From Spirilliplanes yamanashiensis (GTDB lineage: Bacteria; Actinomycetota; Actinomycetes; Mycobacteriales; Micromonosporaceae): 64,000 nucleotides of DNA. Positions 52,980 through 61,018 of the stretch are shown here, one piece after another. Position 1 is the stretch's first letter. Each line of letters starts with the position of its first letter. Location: contig NZ_BOOY01000008.1 of NCBI RefSeq assembly GCF_016863475.1, forward strand, positions 62,001 to 126,000, read 5' to 3'. The translations under genes and the position numbers were made by a program. The notes under the pieces are model-generated. The model worked only from the letters and a program-made list of their open reading frames with translations, did no database searches and was not told the origin of the DNA.

Positions 52980-53937
52980 TGGCGATCATGTGCGTGTTGG
53001 CCGCGGCGTTCCAGGTGTCGACGGCGGTCAGCGCGGGGTGCGCGGCGACGAACCGCAGCAGGTTCTCGATCTTGACGAGCAGGCCCAGCCGGCGGCCGCG
53101 GTGCGGCGGGTCGACGAGCGTGATGCCCTGCCAGCAGTGCCAGTCGCGGCCGCCGTCCTGCACGAGCGTCGTCCACGCGACGAGCCGGCCGGACTCCTCG
53201 TGCACCGCCCCGGCGTGCCAGGCGGTGCGCCCGCGGCTGCGCTGGTCGGCCTCGATCTCGCGGATCCGGGCCGCGTCGGGGCGCTCGGGCTCGACCTCCA
53301 GGTCGCCCATCGGGGCGTCGGACAGCAGCCGGCCCTCCAGGTAGGCGACGTCGTCGACGTAGGCGTCCGGGGCGCGGTCCTCCCAGAACACCACCCGGTA
53401 GCCGGCCGCAGCGGTGCGCGCCCCGGCGAGCATCCGGTCGAGCCGCGGCCGGTCCAGCGCGGTGACGTCGAGCCGGTGGCGGATCTCCGGCAGCGCGGCC
53501 TCGGCGCCCATGGCCTCGGCGAAGCCCGGCCCGGCGCCGTCGTGCGGCGCACCGCCGCCGCCCGGCAGCTCGCGGGCGATGCTGACGCCGACCATGACCC
53601 GCCGCCCGTCGGCGCGCGCCCGGCCGGACAGGTGCGCGTGCAGGGCCCGGCCGACGCCGCGGCGGCGCAGCTCGGGGTGCACGAACAGGTCCACCGTGCA
53701 CAGCTCGGGGTTGTCGTCCTGCGGCAGGTGCAGCTGGCCGTAGCCGGCCGGCCGGCCGTCGAGGCGGGCCAGGAACCGCTCGGTGCGCCGGCCCGGCCGG
53801 TCGTGGTGCAGGGCGTGGAAGAACCACGCGCGGGTGGTCTCCGGGAAGTCCGGCAGGTCGTGCAGCGACGACAGGCGCCAGATGTCGAAGGCGAGCTCGC
53901 CGTCGGAGTCGGCGAGCGGGGCGACGGCGATGGTCAT
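52915..53937 (-). CDS. Tandem GNAT-family acetyltransferase
   Basis: A 340-aa protein with an N-terminal GNAT domain (about 5-160; loop [20 protein letters not shown]) and a C-terminal one (about 185-340; loop [20 protein letters not shown], with [20 protein letters not shown]). ATG 53937 is chosen as CAGGCT lies 7 nt upstream and the domain starts at once; the frame continues upstream without domain content. It resembles double-GNAT proteins seen in antibiotic producers, but acceptor unknown. Confidence 0.83.
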   Translation of the reverse strand: MTIAVAPLADSDGELAFDIWRLSSLHDLPDFPETTRAWFFHALHHDRPGRRTERFLARLDGRPAGYGQLHLPQDDNPELCTVDLFVHPELRRRGVGRALHAHLSGRARADGRRVMVGVSIARELPGGGGAPHDGAGPGFAEAMGAEAALPEIRHRLDVTALDRPRLDRMLAGARTAAAGYRVVFWEDRAPDAYVDDVAYLEGRLLSDAPMGDLEVEPERPDAARIREIEADQRSRGRTAWHAGAVHEESGRLVAWTTLVQDGGRDWHCWQGITLVDPPHRGRRLGLLVKIENLLRFVAAHPALTAVDTWNAAANTHMIAINVAMGYRPVDGFVQWQLKLT

Positions 53938-54258
53938 GCCGTCGAGCCTGCCCGCCGCGCGCCACCGGCGCGACCGAGATTCGGCCGGGGATCCGGTGGG
54001 AGTTTGGTCGGGAGGACGCCCGCACAGTGCCTCCGGCAGCTGGGTCGTTGGGCGCCTCGGTGAGATTGTCGCCAAGCTCTGATGAGGGCCTCGTACGGCG
54101 GCGCGTCCTCCCGCACGGAGCATCCTGCGAGATCGCGAACAGGCCGTCAACCCCTCGCAACGGGATTTCTTGAACCCACGGCGAGAGGCCGACTACTGGC
54201 CGCTACGTTCCGGCCGGTCGTCCGCCCAGCTCAGACCGGACGGACGTACCCGTCCGGG
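53938..54258. other. Gene-free stretch between acetyltransferase and thrC
   Basis: These 321 bp contain no frame I trust on either strand and no tRNA-like sequence. It holds the acetyltransferase promoter at the left end and a palindromic hairpin at the right end (54236-54257). The middle is less G-rich than the coding parts, but no motif was recognised. Confidence 0.5.
54236..54257 (-). terminator. Palindromic hairpin after thrC
   Basis: CCGGACGG-acgtac-CCGTCCGG is a perfect 8-bp inverted repeat with 6-nt loop, starting 2 bp beyond the thrC stop. There is no T-run, so it may be a weak or actinobacterial-style terminator without U-tail. Confidence 0.55.
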
Positions 54259-55536
54259 TCAGCCCAGCAGACCCGCGTCGCGCGCCCCGCGCAGCGACGG
54301 CTTGATCCGATACGTGGGACCGACGAGCCCGGCGACCGCGTCGAGCGTCTTGAGGCCCTCGCCGGTGTTGAAGACGACCGTCTCCTTCTCCGGGTCGAGC
54401 TTGCCGCTCTCGACGAGCTTCTTGAGGACGGCGACGGTCACGCCGCCGGCGGTCTCGGCGAACACGCCCGTCGTGCGGGCGAGCAGCCGGATGCCCTCGC
54501 GGATCTCGTCGTCGTCGGCGTAGTCCATCCAGCCGCCGGTGCGCCGCACCGCCTCCAGCGCGTACAGGCCCGCGGCCGGGTCGCCGATGTTCAGGCTCTT
54601 GGCGATGCCGGTCGGCTTCACCGGGACGATCGTGTCGGTGTCGCCGTGCAGCGCCACCGCGATCGGGTTGCACCCCAGCGACTGCGCCCCGAACACCGTC
54701 CAGCCGTTCGCCGGCGCCTCCACCAGGCCGATCTCGACCAGCTCGGTGAACGCCTTGTCGACCTTCGTCAGCAGCTCACCCGACGCCATCGGGATCACGA
54801 CCTGCTCGGGGATGCGCCACCCGAGCTGCTCGGCCACCTCGTAGCCGAGGGTCTTGGAGCCCTCCGCGTAGTACGGCCGCACGTTCACGTTGACGAACGC
54901 GGTGTCCTCGAACTCGTCGGTCTCGACCAGCTCGCTGCACAGCCGGTTCACGTCGTCGTACGAGCCGTCGATGGCCACCAGGTCGCCGCCGTACACCGCG
55001 GTCGTGATGACCTTGCCCTGCTCCAGGTCGCCCGGGATGAACACGATCGACGGCACCCCGGCGCGGGCCGCGTGCGCCGCCACCGAGTTCGCCAGGTTGC
55101 CCGTCGACGCGCACGCGAAGCGGGTGAAGCCGAGCCCGCGCGCGGCGGTCAGCGCGACCGACACCACCCGGTCCTTGAACGAGTGCGTCGGGTTGGCCGA
55201 GTCGTCCTTCACCCACAGCGGGGCGCGCAGCCCCAGCTCGGCGGCCAGCCCGGGCGCGCTGACCAGCGGCGTGAGGCCCGGGTCGAGGCTGACGCGGGTG
55301 GACGGGTCCTGGCCGGCGGGCAGCAGGGCGGCGTACCGCCAGATGTTCTGCGGCCCGGCCTCGATCTGCTCCCGGGTGACCCGCGCGAGCGCCGCCTGGT
55401 CGTAGGCGACCTCGAGCGGGCCGAAACACTCGAAGCAGGCGTGCTGGGCGGCCAGCGGGAACTCCGCGCCACAGCCGCGGCAGACGAGCGCGCGGGCGGG
55501 GCTGGTGGCGGCGGGAGCGTTGACGGTAGACGTCAT
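54259..55536 (-). CDS. thrC: Threonine synthase
   Basis: A 425-aa PLP enzyme converting O-phosphohomoserine to threonine. An N-terminal zinc ribbon is visible (Cys19, 22, 34, 37: CRGC...CFEC), then the PLP lysine K121 in ANPTHSFKDR, GASTGNLANSVAAHAARAG-type loop (CASTGNLANSVAAHAA) and TAGGVTVAVL late. This matches the long, zinc-ribbon threonine synthases. It is not next to hom or thrB, so it may be the only copy or a paralogue; a related beta-replacing activity cannot be excluded. A SAM riboswitch lies in its leader. Confidence 0.85.
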   Translation of the reverse strand: MTSTVNAPAATSPARALVCRGCGAEFPLAAQHACFECFGPLEVAYDQAALARVTREQIEAGPQNIWRYAALLPAGQDPSTRVSLDPGLTPLVSAPGLAAELGLRAPLWVKDDSANPTHSFKDRVVSVALTAARGLGFTRFACASTGNLANSVAAHAARAGVPSIVFIPGDLEQGKVITTAVYGGDLVAIDGSYDDVNRLCSELVETDEFEDTAFVNVNVRPYYAEGSKTLGYEVAEQLGWRIPEQVVIPMASGELLTKVDKAFTELVEIGLVEAPANGWTVFGAQSLGCNPIAVALHGDTDTIVPVKPTGIAKSLNIGDPAAGLYALEAVRRTGGWMDYADDDEIREGIRLLARTTGVFAETAGGVTVAVLKKLVESGKLDPEKETVVFNTGEGLKTLDAVAGLVGPTYRIKPSLRGARDAGLLG

Positions 55537-55547
55537 GGGTGTGAGGT

Positions 55548-55686
55548 CCTCTCATCTTCCCCGGCATCGCGCAGGCACGCGGCGGGACGGAATTGGCACC
55601 TGCCGCGCCGCGCTCGTCGTCGAGCGCGCGTGGTGGTTGCCGGGGCGTCGTCGGGCCGTATCCCTCAGCCCCTCTGGATGAGGTAT
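55548..55686 (-). promoter_or_regulatory. SAM riboswitch (S-box type) in the thrC leader
   Basis: Read on the minus strand, the leader shows the S-box core: CCTCATCCAGAGGGGC, then TGAGGGATACGGCCC, CGCCCCGGCAACC, GGTGCCAATTCC, and GAAGATGAGAGG. P1 pairs CTCATC (about 55677-55682) with GATGAG (about 55551-55556); P2 pairs GGGGC with GCCCC. The 3' strand of P1 includes the AGAGGA ribosome site 11-16 nt before thrC ATG, so ligand binding should hide it and shut off translation. Confidence 0.88.
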
Positions 55687-55726
55687 TCAGTTGTGACGCC
55701 GAGTTTACGGCGCGACGCCTTTTCCG

Positions 55727-56740
55727 TCAGGACCAAATCCCAGGGTGTGAGCGGAGTCGCGGCGCGCGGGGCATCAGCGCCGCCGGTGAGATCGGCAGGT
55801 GGTCGACGGCGACCGGCGCCGGGGTGGCCGGCCGCCGCATGGTCAGGTTGGCCGCGACCAGGGCGGCGACCGTCAGCGCCGCCCCCGCCAGCTCGACGGC
55901 GAGCGGACGGTGGCCGCGGGCGATCTGGACGGCGAACGTCACCACGGGCACCAGGTTCATGTAGAGCGCCGCGTTGGCCGGGCCGAGCCGGCGGGCGCCG
56001 GTGTTCATGGCCAGGACGGCGGCGACGGCGGCGACCAGCACGAGGTAGGTGAGCTGGGGCGCCACCGCGCCCAGGTCGGCGACGGCGGGCAGGCGCTGCC
56101 AGCCGGCGAGGTCGGCGACCAGGGCGGCGGCGACGATGGCCAGCGTGCCGGCCACCGAGGTCAGGGCGGTGTAGCGCAGCGGCGACCAGGCCGGGAAGCG
56201 GCTGGAGCCGTGCGCGTAGATGGCCCAGCTGACCACCGCGGCGAGCATCACGAGCTCGCCGCCGCCGATCGCGGCGAGGCCGTCGAGGCGGCCGCGGGTG
56301 AGCACGAGGCCGACGCCGGCGAACGCCACCGCGGACAGCCCGACCAGCAGCGGGCTGGGCCGCACCCCGTCGCGGGCCCAGCGCACGAACTGGGTGATCA
56401 CGGGGGTGGTGGCGGCGAACAGCGCGACGTTCTGCGGGCTGGCGACGCCGAGCGCCAGATTGGTGAGCAGGTTGAAGGAGGCGAAGCCGAGCACGCCGAG
56501 CACGAGGACCTCCCCGGCCCGGCCGGCGGGCCGCAGCGCCGCCGGGCTCTCCCGCCAGGCCAGGATGCCGACGAGGATGCCGGCGGCGAGCAGGTAGCGC
56601 ACGGCGGTGAGGTTGAACGCGTCCACGGTGACGAGCGCGGTCGACAGGATCGGGAACATGGCGCCCCAGGAGAGCACCGCGAACAGCGGGAAGGCGGCGT
56701 CGGTGGCCGACGGGGACGGGGCTGCGGCGGTCGTGGACAC
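55727..56740 (-). CDS. EamA/DMT-family transporter
   Basis: A 337-aa transporter with ten hydrophobic helices in two EamA halves (about 10-145 and 155-290), such as FPLFAVLSWGAMFPILSTAL and AVLAMNTGARRLGPANAALY. These export amino acids or other metabolites with proton gradients; substrate unknown. A soluble Pro-rich C-terminus follows. GTG 56740 follows GAGGAGG by 6 nt. It diverges from the ArsR gene across a region holding two identical-arm operators, so ArsR probably represses it. Confidence 0.86.
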   Translation of the reverse strand: MSTTAAAPSPSATDAAFPLFAVLSWGAMFPILSTALVTVDAFNLTAVRYLLAAGILVGILAWRESPAALRPAGRAGEVLVLGVLGFASFNLLTNLALGVASPQNVALFAATTPVITQFVRWARDGVRPSPLLVGLSAVAFAGVGLVLTRGRLDGLAAIGGGELVMLAAVVSWAIYAHGSSRFPAWSPLRYTALTSVAGTLAIVAAALVADLAGWQRLPAVADLGAVAPQLTYLVLVAAVAAVLAMNTGARRLGPANAALYMNLVPVVTFAVQIARGHRPLAVELAGAALTVAALVAANLTMRRPATPAPVAVDHLPISPAALMPRAPRLRSHPGIWS

Positions 56741-56770
56741 GGCGGCCTCCTCGTTCGAATCGAGGCGTAC

Positions 56771-56790
56771 TGTTCGAAGAAACTCGAACA
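56771..56790. promoter_or_regulatory. Operator 1 for the ArsR regulator
   Basis: TGTTCGA-agaaac-TCGAACA: perfect 7-bp arms, 6-nt spacer, lying 30 bp upstream of the EamA start codon. The same core occurs at 56812, and a half-site GTTCGA at 56753-56758. Confidence 0.65.
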
Positions 56791-56811
56791 TCTCGGCCCG
56801 ACTCTAGCAAG

Positions 56812-56829
56812 GTTCGACGCGATTCGAAC
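56812..56829. promoter_or_regulatory. Operator 2 for the ArsR regulator
   Basis: GTTCGA-cgcgat-TCGAAC: identical 6-bp core arms and 6-nt spacer as operator 1, centre to centre 40 bp away. It covers the proposed -35 (TTCGAC, 56813-56818) of the ArsR promoter, whose -10 TAGGAT is at 56836-56841 and ends 6 nt before ATG. Confidence 0.68.
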
Positions 56830-56847
56830 AAGGGTTAGGATGGTGAC

Positions 56848-57159
56848 ATGGACCTCGACGAGCCCGCCCCGCGCGACGTGCCGGTCACCGCGATCCTCGC
56901 CGCGCTCGCCGACGAGAACCGCCTGGCCGTCGTCCGCGAGCTCGCCGACGGCAGCGAGCGGGCGTGCGGCACCTTCGTGCCGGAGTGGTCCAAGGCCACC
57001 CGCTCGCACCACCTGCGGGTGCTGCGCGAGGCGGGCATCACCCGCACCCGCGTCGCCGGCACCAACCGGCTCGTCAGCCTGCGCCGGGCCGACCTGGACG
57101 CCGCGTACCCCGGCCTGCTCGACGCCGTGCTGACCGGGGCCGCGCGGGTCAGCTCGTGA
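56848..57159 (+). CDS. ArsR-family winged-helix repressor
   Basis: A 103-aa HTH_5 protein: LAALADENRLAVVRELADGS, then TRSHHLRVLREAGITRTRVA as the recognition helix and wing. A single Cys (RACGTF) does not form the CxC metal site of ArsR/SmtB, so the ligand is probably organic. Leaderless (TAGGAT, 6 nt). The 3' end overlaps the convergent permease gene by 11 nt. Its likely targets are its own gene and the EamA exporter. Confidence 0.88.
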   Translation: MDLDEPAPRDVPVTAILAALADENRLAVVRELADGSERACGTFVPEWSKATRSHHLRVLREAGITRTRVAGTNRLVSLRRADLDAAYPGLLDAVLTGAARVSS

Positions 57160-58003
57160 CGTCCTTGCGGGTGAAGCGCCAGAATGCCAGCGACCAGAAC
57201 AGCGTCGCGTAGGCGATCGCCGAGATCGCGCCCTTGACGATGTCGTCGGTCTGCGGCGGCGTCGACAGCAGGCCGAGCCAGGCGGTGCTGAAGTGGGTCG
57301 GCAGGAAGTCGCGGATGACGCCGAGCGCCGTGATCTGGTCGAGGATGCTCGACACGATCCACAGCAGCACCGCGCCGCCCACCGCGCCGAGCGCCGCGTC
57401 GGTCAGCACCGACAGCAGGAACGCCAGCCCGCCCACGGCCAGCAGCACCACCGCCAGGTAGCCGAGGATGGCGAGCAGCCGCAGCGTGCCCTCGCCCGCC
57501 GGGATCTCCGCCGCGATCGTGCTGCCCAGCGGGGCCCAGCCGTAGCGCAGGGTCCCCAGCAGCATCGCCGTGCCGGCGAGGGTCAGCAGCGCCAGCAGCG
57601 AGTAGCCGAGCGCCACCACCAGCTTCACGCCGAGCAGGCGGGCGCGCGGCACCGGCACCGCCAGCAGGTACCGCAGGCTGCCCCACGACGCCTCGCTGGC
57701 CACCGTGTCGCCGAAGAACAGCGCCACCACCACGACGAGCAGGAACGACGCCGAGACGAACAGGCAGAACAGGGTGAAGTTCAGCCCGCCCGAGGTGGCC
57801 AGCTCGACCAGGCTGGAGAACTCGCCGCCGCCGTTGTCGTCGTCGCCGTCCCCGCCGAACTCGAACGCCACCAGCACGATCACCGGCAGCAGCGCCATGA
57901 AGCCCAGCGCCAGCTGGGTGCGCCGGCGCGACGCCTGGCGCCGCACCTCCGCCCAGATCGGCAGCGTGCTGCCCGGCCGGTAGCCGGTCGCGGCCGCGGT
58001 CAT
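57149..58003 (-). CDS. ABC-2 type transporter permease
   Basis: A 284-aa permease with six membrane helices. A loop GGDGDDDNGGGEFSS after the first helix is acidic. The block SEASWGSLRYLLAVPVPRAR matches ABC-2 permeases, where a cytoplasmic Ser/Arg-rich loop contacts the ATPase. ATG 58003 overlaps the stop of the ATPase fusion by 4 nt (ATGA), so the two form one transporter. Substrate unknown. Confidence 0.87.
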   Translation of the reverse strand: MTAAATGYRPGSTLPIWAEVRRQASRRRTQLALGFMALLPVIVLVAFEFGGDGDDDNGGGEFSSLVELATSGGLNFTLFCLFVSASFLLVVVVALFFGDTVASEASWGSLRYLLAVPVPRARLLGVKLVVALGYSLLALLTLAGTAMLLGTLRYGWAPLGSTIAAEIPAGEGTLRLLAILGYLAVVLLAVGGLAFLLSVLTDAALGAVGGAVLLWIVSSILDQITALGVIRDFLPTHFSTAWLGLLSTPPQTDDIVKGAISAIAYATLFWSLAFWRFTRKDVTS

Positions 58004-60900
58004 CGGTCCCCACTCCCTCGCGAGTTGTCGCCCACCAGGGCCAGGAACGCGTCCTCGAGGCGGCGCCGCGGCACCACCCGGTCGACGCCGACGCCGGCGC
58101 GGACCAGCTCGGCCACCACCTCCGTGCGCGGCGTGCCGTTCATGTCCACGACCAGCCCGCCGGTGCCCTCCGCCGTCACCGACCGCACGCCGAGGCGCTG
58201 GAGCACCTCCGTGGCGACGGCCTGGTCGGACACGTCGAGCTGCACCGACGGCGAGTCGCCGACGATGTCGTCCACCGGGCCCGACGCGACGATCCGGCCC
58301 TTGTTCACCACCACGGCGTGCGTGCAGGTCTGCTCGACCTCGGCCAGCAGGTGGCTGGACACCAGCACCGCCCGGCCGTCCGTGGCGTACCGCTTGAGGA
58401 CGCGGCGCATCTCGGCGATCTGGGGCGGGTCGAGCCCGTCCGTCGGCTCGTCGAGCACCAGCAGCTCCGGCAGGCCCAGCATCGCCTGGGCGATCGCCAG
58501 CCGCTGCCGCATGCCGTGGCTGTAGTTGTTCGTCCTGCGGTGGATCGAGTCGCCGAGGCCGGCGATCTCCAGCGCCTCGTCGAAGCGGGCGTCCGCCCAC
58601 GGCCGGCCGGTCGCCGCCCAGTACGCGCGCAGGTTCTGCTCGCCGGTCAGGTGCGGCAGGAAGCCGGGCCCCTCGACGAGCGCGCCCAGCCGCGACAGCA
58701 CCGGCGAGCCCGGCACCAGCTGGTAGCCGAACACGCGCACCTCGCCTGCCGTCGGCATGGTCAGGCCCATGAGGACGCGCAGCGTGGTGGTCTTGCCGGC
58801 GCCGTTCGGCCCGAGCAGGCCGACGACCTGCCCGCGCTCGACCCGGAAGTCGACCCGCTCCACGGCCACGAACCCGTCGCCGTACGCCTTGCGCAGCCCC
58901 GTCACCACCAGCGGCGTCTCCGCCGTGGCGGGGTCGACCGCGTCGACGCGGCGCCGGTTGCGCACCCGCAGCACGATCAGCACCGCGGCCAGGCCGAGCA
59001 GGATCGCGGCGATCAGCCCGATGAGGACGTACCGCCAGATCGCGGCCGGGGTGGCGATCGGGTCGCCGGTCAGGGTCGGCAGGCCGACCGGCGCGGCGCC
59101 GACCGGGCCGGCGCCCGCCGGGCCGACGGCGACGGTGTAGACGGTCGGCTCGGCCGGCGTGGTGAAGCCCTGGTCGGACGTCGCCACCACGACCGCCAGC
59201 CGGTTGCCGGCCTCGATCCGGCGCACGATGCCCGGCAGCGTCACCGTCACCGGCTGCGCCTGCGCGATGTCGGCGGGCAGCCCGGTGAGCCGCACCGGCG
59301 CGACCAGCCCGCCGGACAGCGTCACGCCGCCGGCGGTGTCCACGTCGTACAGCTTCACGAACAGGGTGGCCTCGCCGGTCGGCGACGCGGCCCGGATCTG
59401 CACGGTCGGCGAGCCGCCCACCTCGACGGCCTCGGCCAGCGGCTCGGACACGAAGCGCGCGTGCTGGCCCGCCAGGTCGCCGGCGACGCCGCTGAGCAGG
59501 TCGCTCAGGCCGCCGCCCAGCCCCGGCAGCGACGACAGCGCCGCCGGGTTGCCCGCGGGCGGGTTCGCGATCGGCTGCGCCGGGCCCGCCACCGTGACGT
59601 CGGTGCGGCCGCTGCCGTCCATGCCGGGGTAGGCGCCCACCGAGTACGCGTTCGTCACCAGGCCGCGGTCGAGGGCGTTGAAGCCCGCCACCCGCGACCA
59701 GGTGAAACTGCCGGCCGGCGCCTCGCCCTCGCCCTTCACGTGGTGCCCGAGCCACTGCGCCAGCAGGAACTTCACCCGGTCCTGGTCGGTCTGCGGGCCG
59801 CTGCCGCCGTCGTGGCCGCCGGTGAACCAGGCCACCCGCACCGGGGTGCCGGTCGCCGCGATGCCACGCGCGTTCGCGTCGGCCTCCGCCAGCGGGAACA
59901 GCGTGTCCAGCGCGCCCTGCACCAGCAGCGTCGGCGCCTTGATCCGCGGCAGCACCGACTGCGGGCTGGAGCGGCGCAGCAGCGCCACCGACTCGGCGCT
60001 CGGCCGGCCCGTGGTCGCCATCGCCAGGTACGCCGCGCAGACGTCGCGGGCGAACCGGCCGCAGGACGGGTCGCCCGTGCTCACCCCCGGCGGCGGGCCG
60101 CCGGTCGGCAGGCTGTCCGTGGTGTCGCCGGCGCCGCCGTCGGCCTCCCCTTCTTCGTCCTCGCCGCCGGTCTGGCCGCCGGTCTGGCCGCCGGCGAGCG
60201 CGCCCAGGCCGCCGCGGCCGCCCGTGCCGCTGCCGAAGAAGACGCCGGCCCAGCCCTTCTTGAACACGCCGTCGGTCGGCTCCGCGCCCGTGGACTCCGG
60301 CACCAGCGAGCGGGCCAGGTCGTTCCACGTGATCATCGGGACGATGGCGTCCACCCGCTGGTCCTGGCCCGCGAGCAGCAGCGCCAGCGCGCCGCCGTAC
60401 GACCCGCCGACCACGCCGACGCGGGGGTCGCCCGCCGCATCCGTGCGCACCTCGGGGCGGGCCGCCAGCCAGTCGAGCAGGCGCTGCGCGTCGCGCACCT
60501 CGTAGTCGGGGCTGTTCAGGTGGATCTCGCCCCCGCTGCGGCCGAAGCCCCGCGCCGTCCACGTCAGCACCGCGTAGCCCAGGCCGGCCAGGTCCTCCGC
60601 GTCGGTGCGCACCGACTCCTTGGAGCCGCCGAAGCCGTGCGCCAGCAGCACCGCGGGAACCTTGCCGGACCGCTCCTTCGGCAGGTAGAACCGGGTGTCC
60701 AGCTCCACCGGCTCGGTGCCCGACGGGCCGGACGCGACGGTCAGGCGCTCGTCGGTCGCGGTGAACGGCCGGGACTCCGGCAGCACGGCGACCGTCACCA
60801 GGCCCGCCACGAGCGCGACCACCACGGCACCGGCGATCACCCGGCGCCTGGTCATCCGGGGCAGGGCACGGCGAAGCCGCGCCGACAGGGCAGAAGGCAT
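58000..60900 (-). CDS. Fusion: alpha/beta hydrolase (S15/CocE-like) plus ABC transporter ATPase
   Basis: A 966-aa fusion. A membrane helix (VIAGAVVVALVAGLVTVAVL) anchors an alpha/beta hydrolase (about 50-460) with nucleophile GGSYGG (Ser167) and a His in GGHDGG, followed by an XPP-like beta-sandwich (about 490-600). A second helix (about 617-637) leads to an ABC ATPase (about 660-960) with Walker A GPNGAGKTTT, signature YSHGMRQRLAIAQ and Walker B LLVLDEPTDGLDP. A Gly/Glu-rich insert lies at about 225-285. The two helices put hydrolase outside and ATPase inside. Overlaps the permease gene. Confidence 0.85.
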   Translation of the reverse strand: MPSALSARLRRALPRMTRRRVIAGAVVVALVAGLVTVAVLPESRPFTATDERLTVASGPSGTEPVELDTRFYLPKERSGKVPAVLLAHGFGGSKESVRTDAEDLAGLGYAVLTWTARGFGRSGGEIHLNSPDYEVRDAQRLLDWLAARPEVRTDAAGDPRVGVVGGSYGGALALLLAGQDQRVDAIVPMITWNDLARSLVPESTGAEPTDGVFKKGWAGVFFGSGTGGRGGLGALAGGQTGGQTGGEDEEGEADGGAGDTTDSLPTGGPPPGVSTGDPSCGRFARDVCAAYLAMATTGRPSAESVALLRRSSPQSVLPRIKAPTLLVQGALDTLFPLAEADANARGIAATGTPVRVAWFTGGHDGGSGPQTDQDRVKFLLAQWLGHHVKGEGEAPAGSFTWSRVAGFNALDRGLVTNAYSVGAYPGMDGSGRTDVTVAGPAQPIANPPAGNPAALSSLPGLGGGLSDLLSGVAGDLAGQHARFVSEPLAEAVEVGGSPTVQIRAASPTGEATLFVKLYDVDTAGGVTLSGGLVAPVRLTGLPADIAQAQPVTVTLPGIVRRIEAGNRLAVVVATSDQGFTTPAEPTVYTVAVGPAGAGPVGAAPVGLPTLTGDPIATPAAIWRYVLIGLIAAILLGLAAVLIVLRVRNRRRVDAVDPATAETPLVVTGLRKAYGDGFVAVERVDFRVERGQVVGLLGPNGAGKTTTLRVLMGLTMPTAGEVRVFGYQLVPGSPVLSRLGALVEGPGFLPHLTGEQNLRAYWAATGRPWADARFDEALEIAGLGDSIHRRTNNYSHGMRQRLAIAQAMLGLPELLVLDEPTDGLDPPQIAEMRRVLKRYATDGRAVLVSSHLLAEVEQTCTHAVVVNKGRIVASGPVDDIVGDSPSVQLDVSDQAVATEVLQRLGVRSVTAEGTGGLVVDMNGTPRTEVVAELVRAGVGVDRVVPRRRLEDAFLALVGDNSRGSGDR

Positions 60901-61018
60901 GGCGCTCACGCTACGGGCCGCGAACTGAGCGCACGCTGTGAACACCCGACGATGGCCCGCACCGCCGGCCCGGGCGCGCACCCGGCCGGAGTGTGGCCGG
61001 ACCGATATCGTCGTCCGG

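Noticed and set aside
53938..54258. tRNA or small RNA gene
   Set aside because: No T-arm consensus or cloverleaf spacing could be found, and no promoter-terminator pair frames a small RNA.
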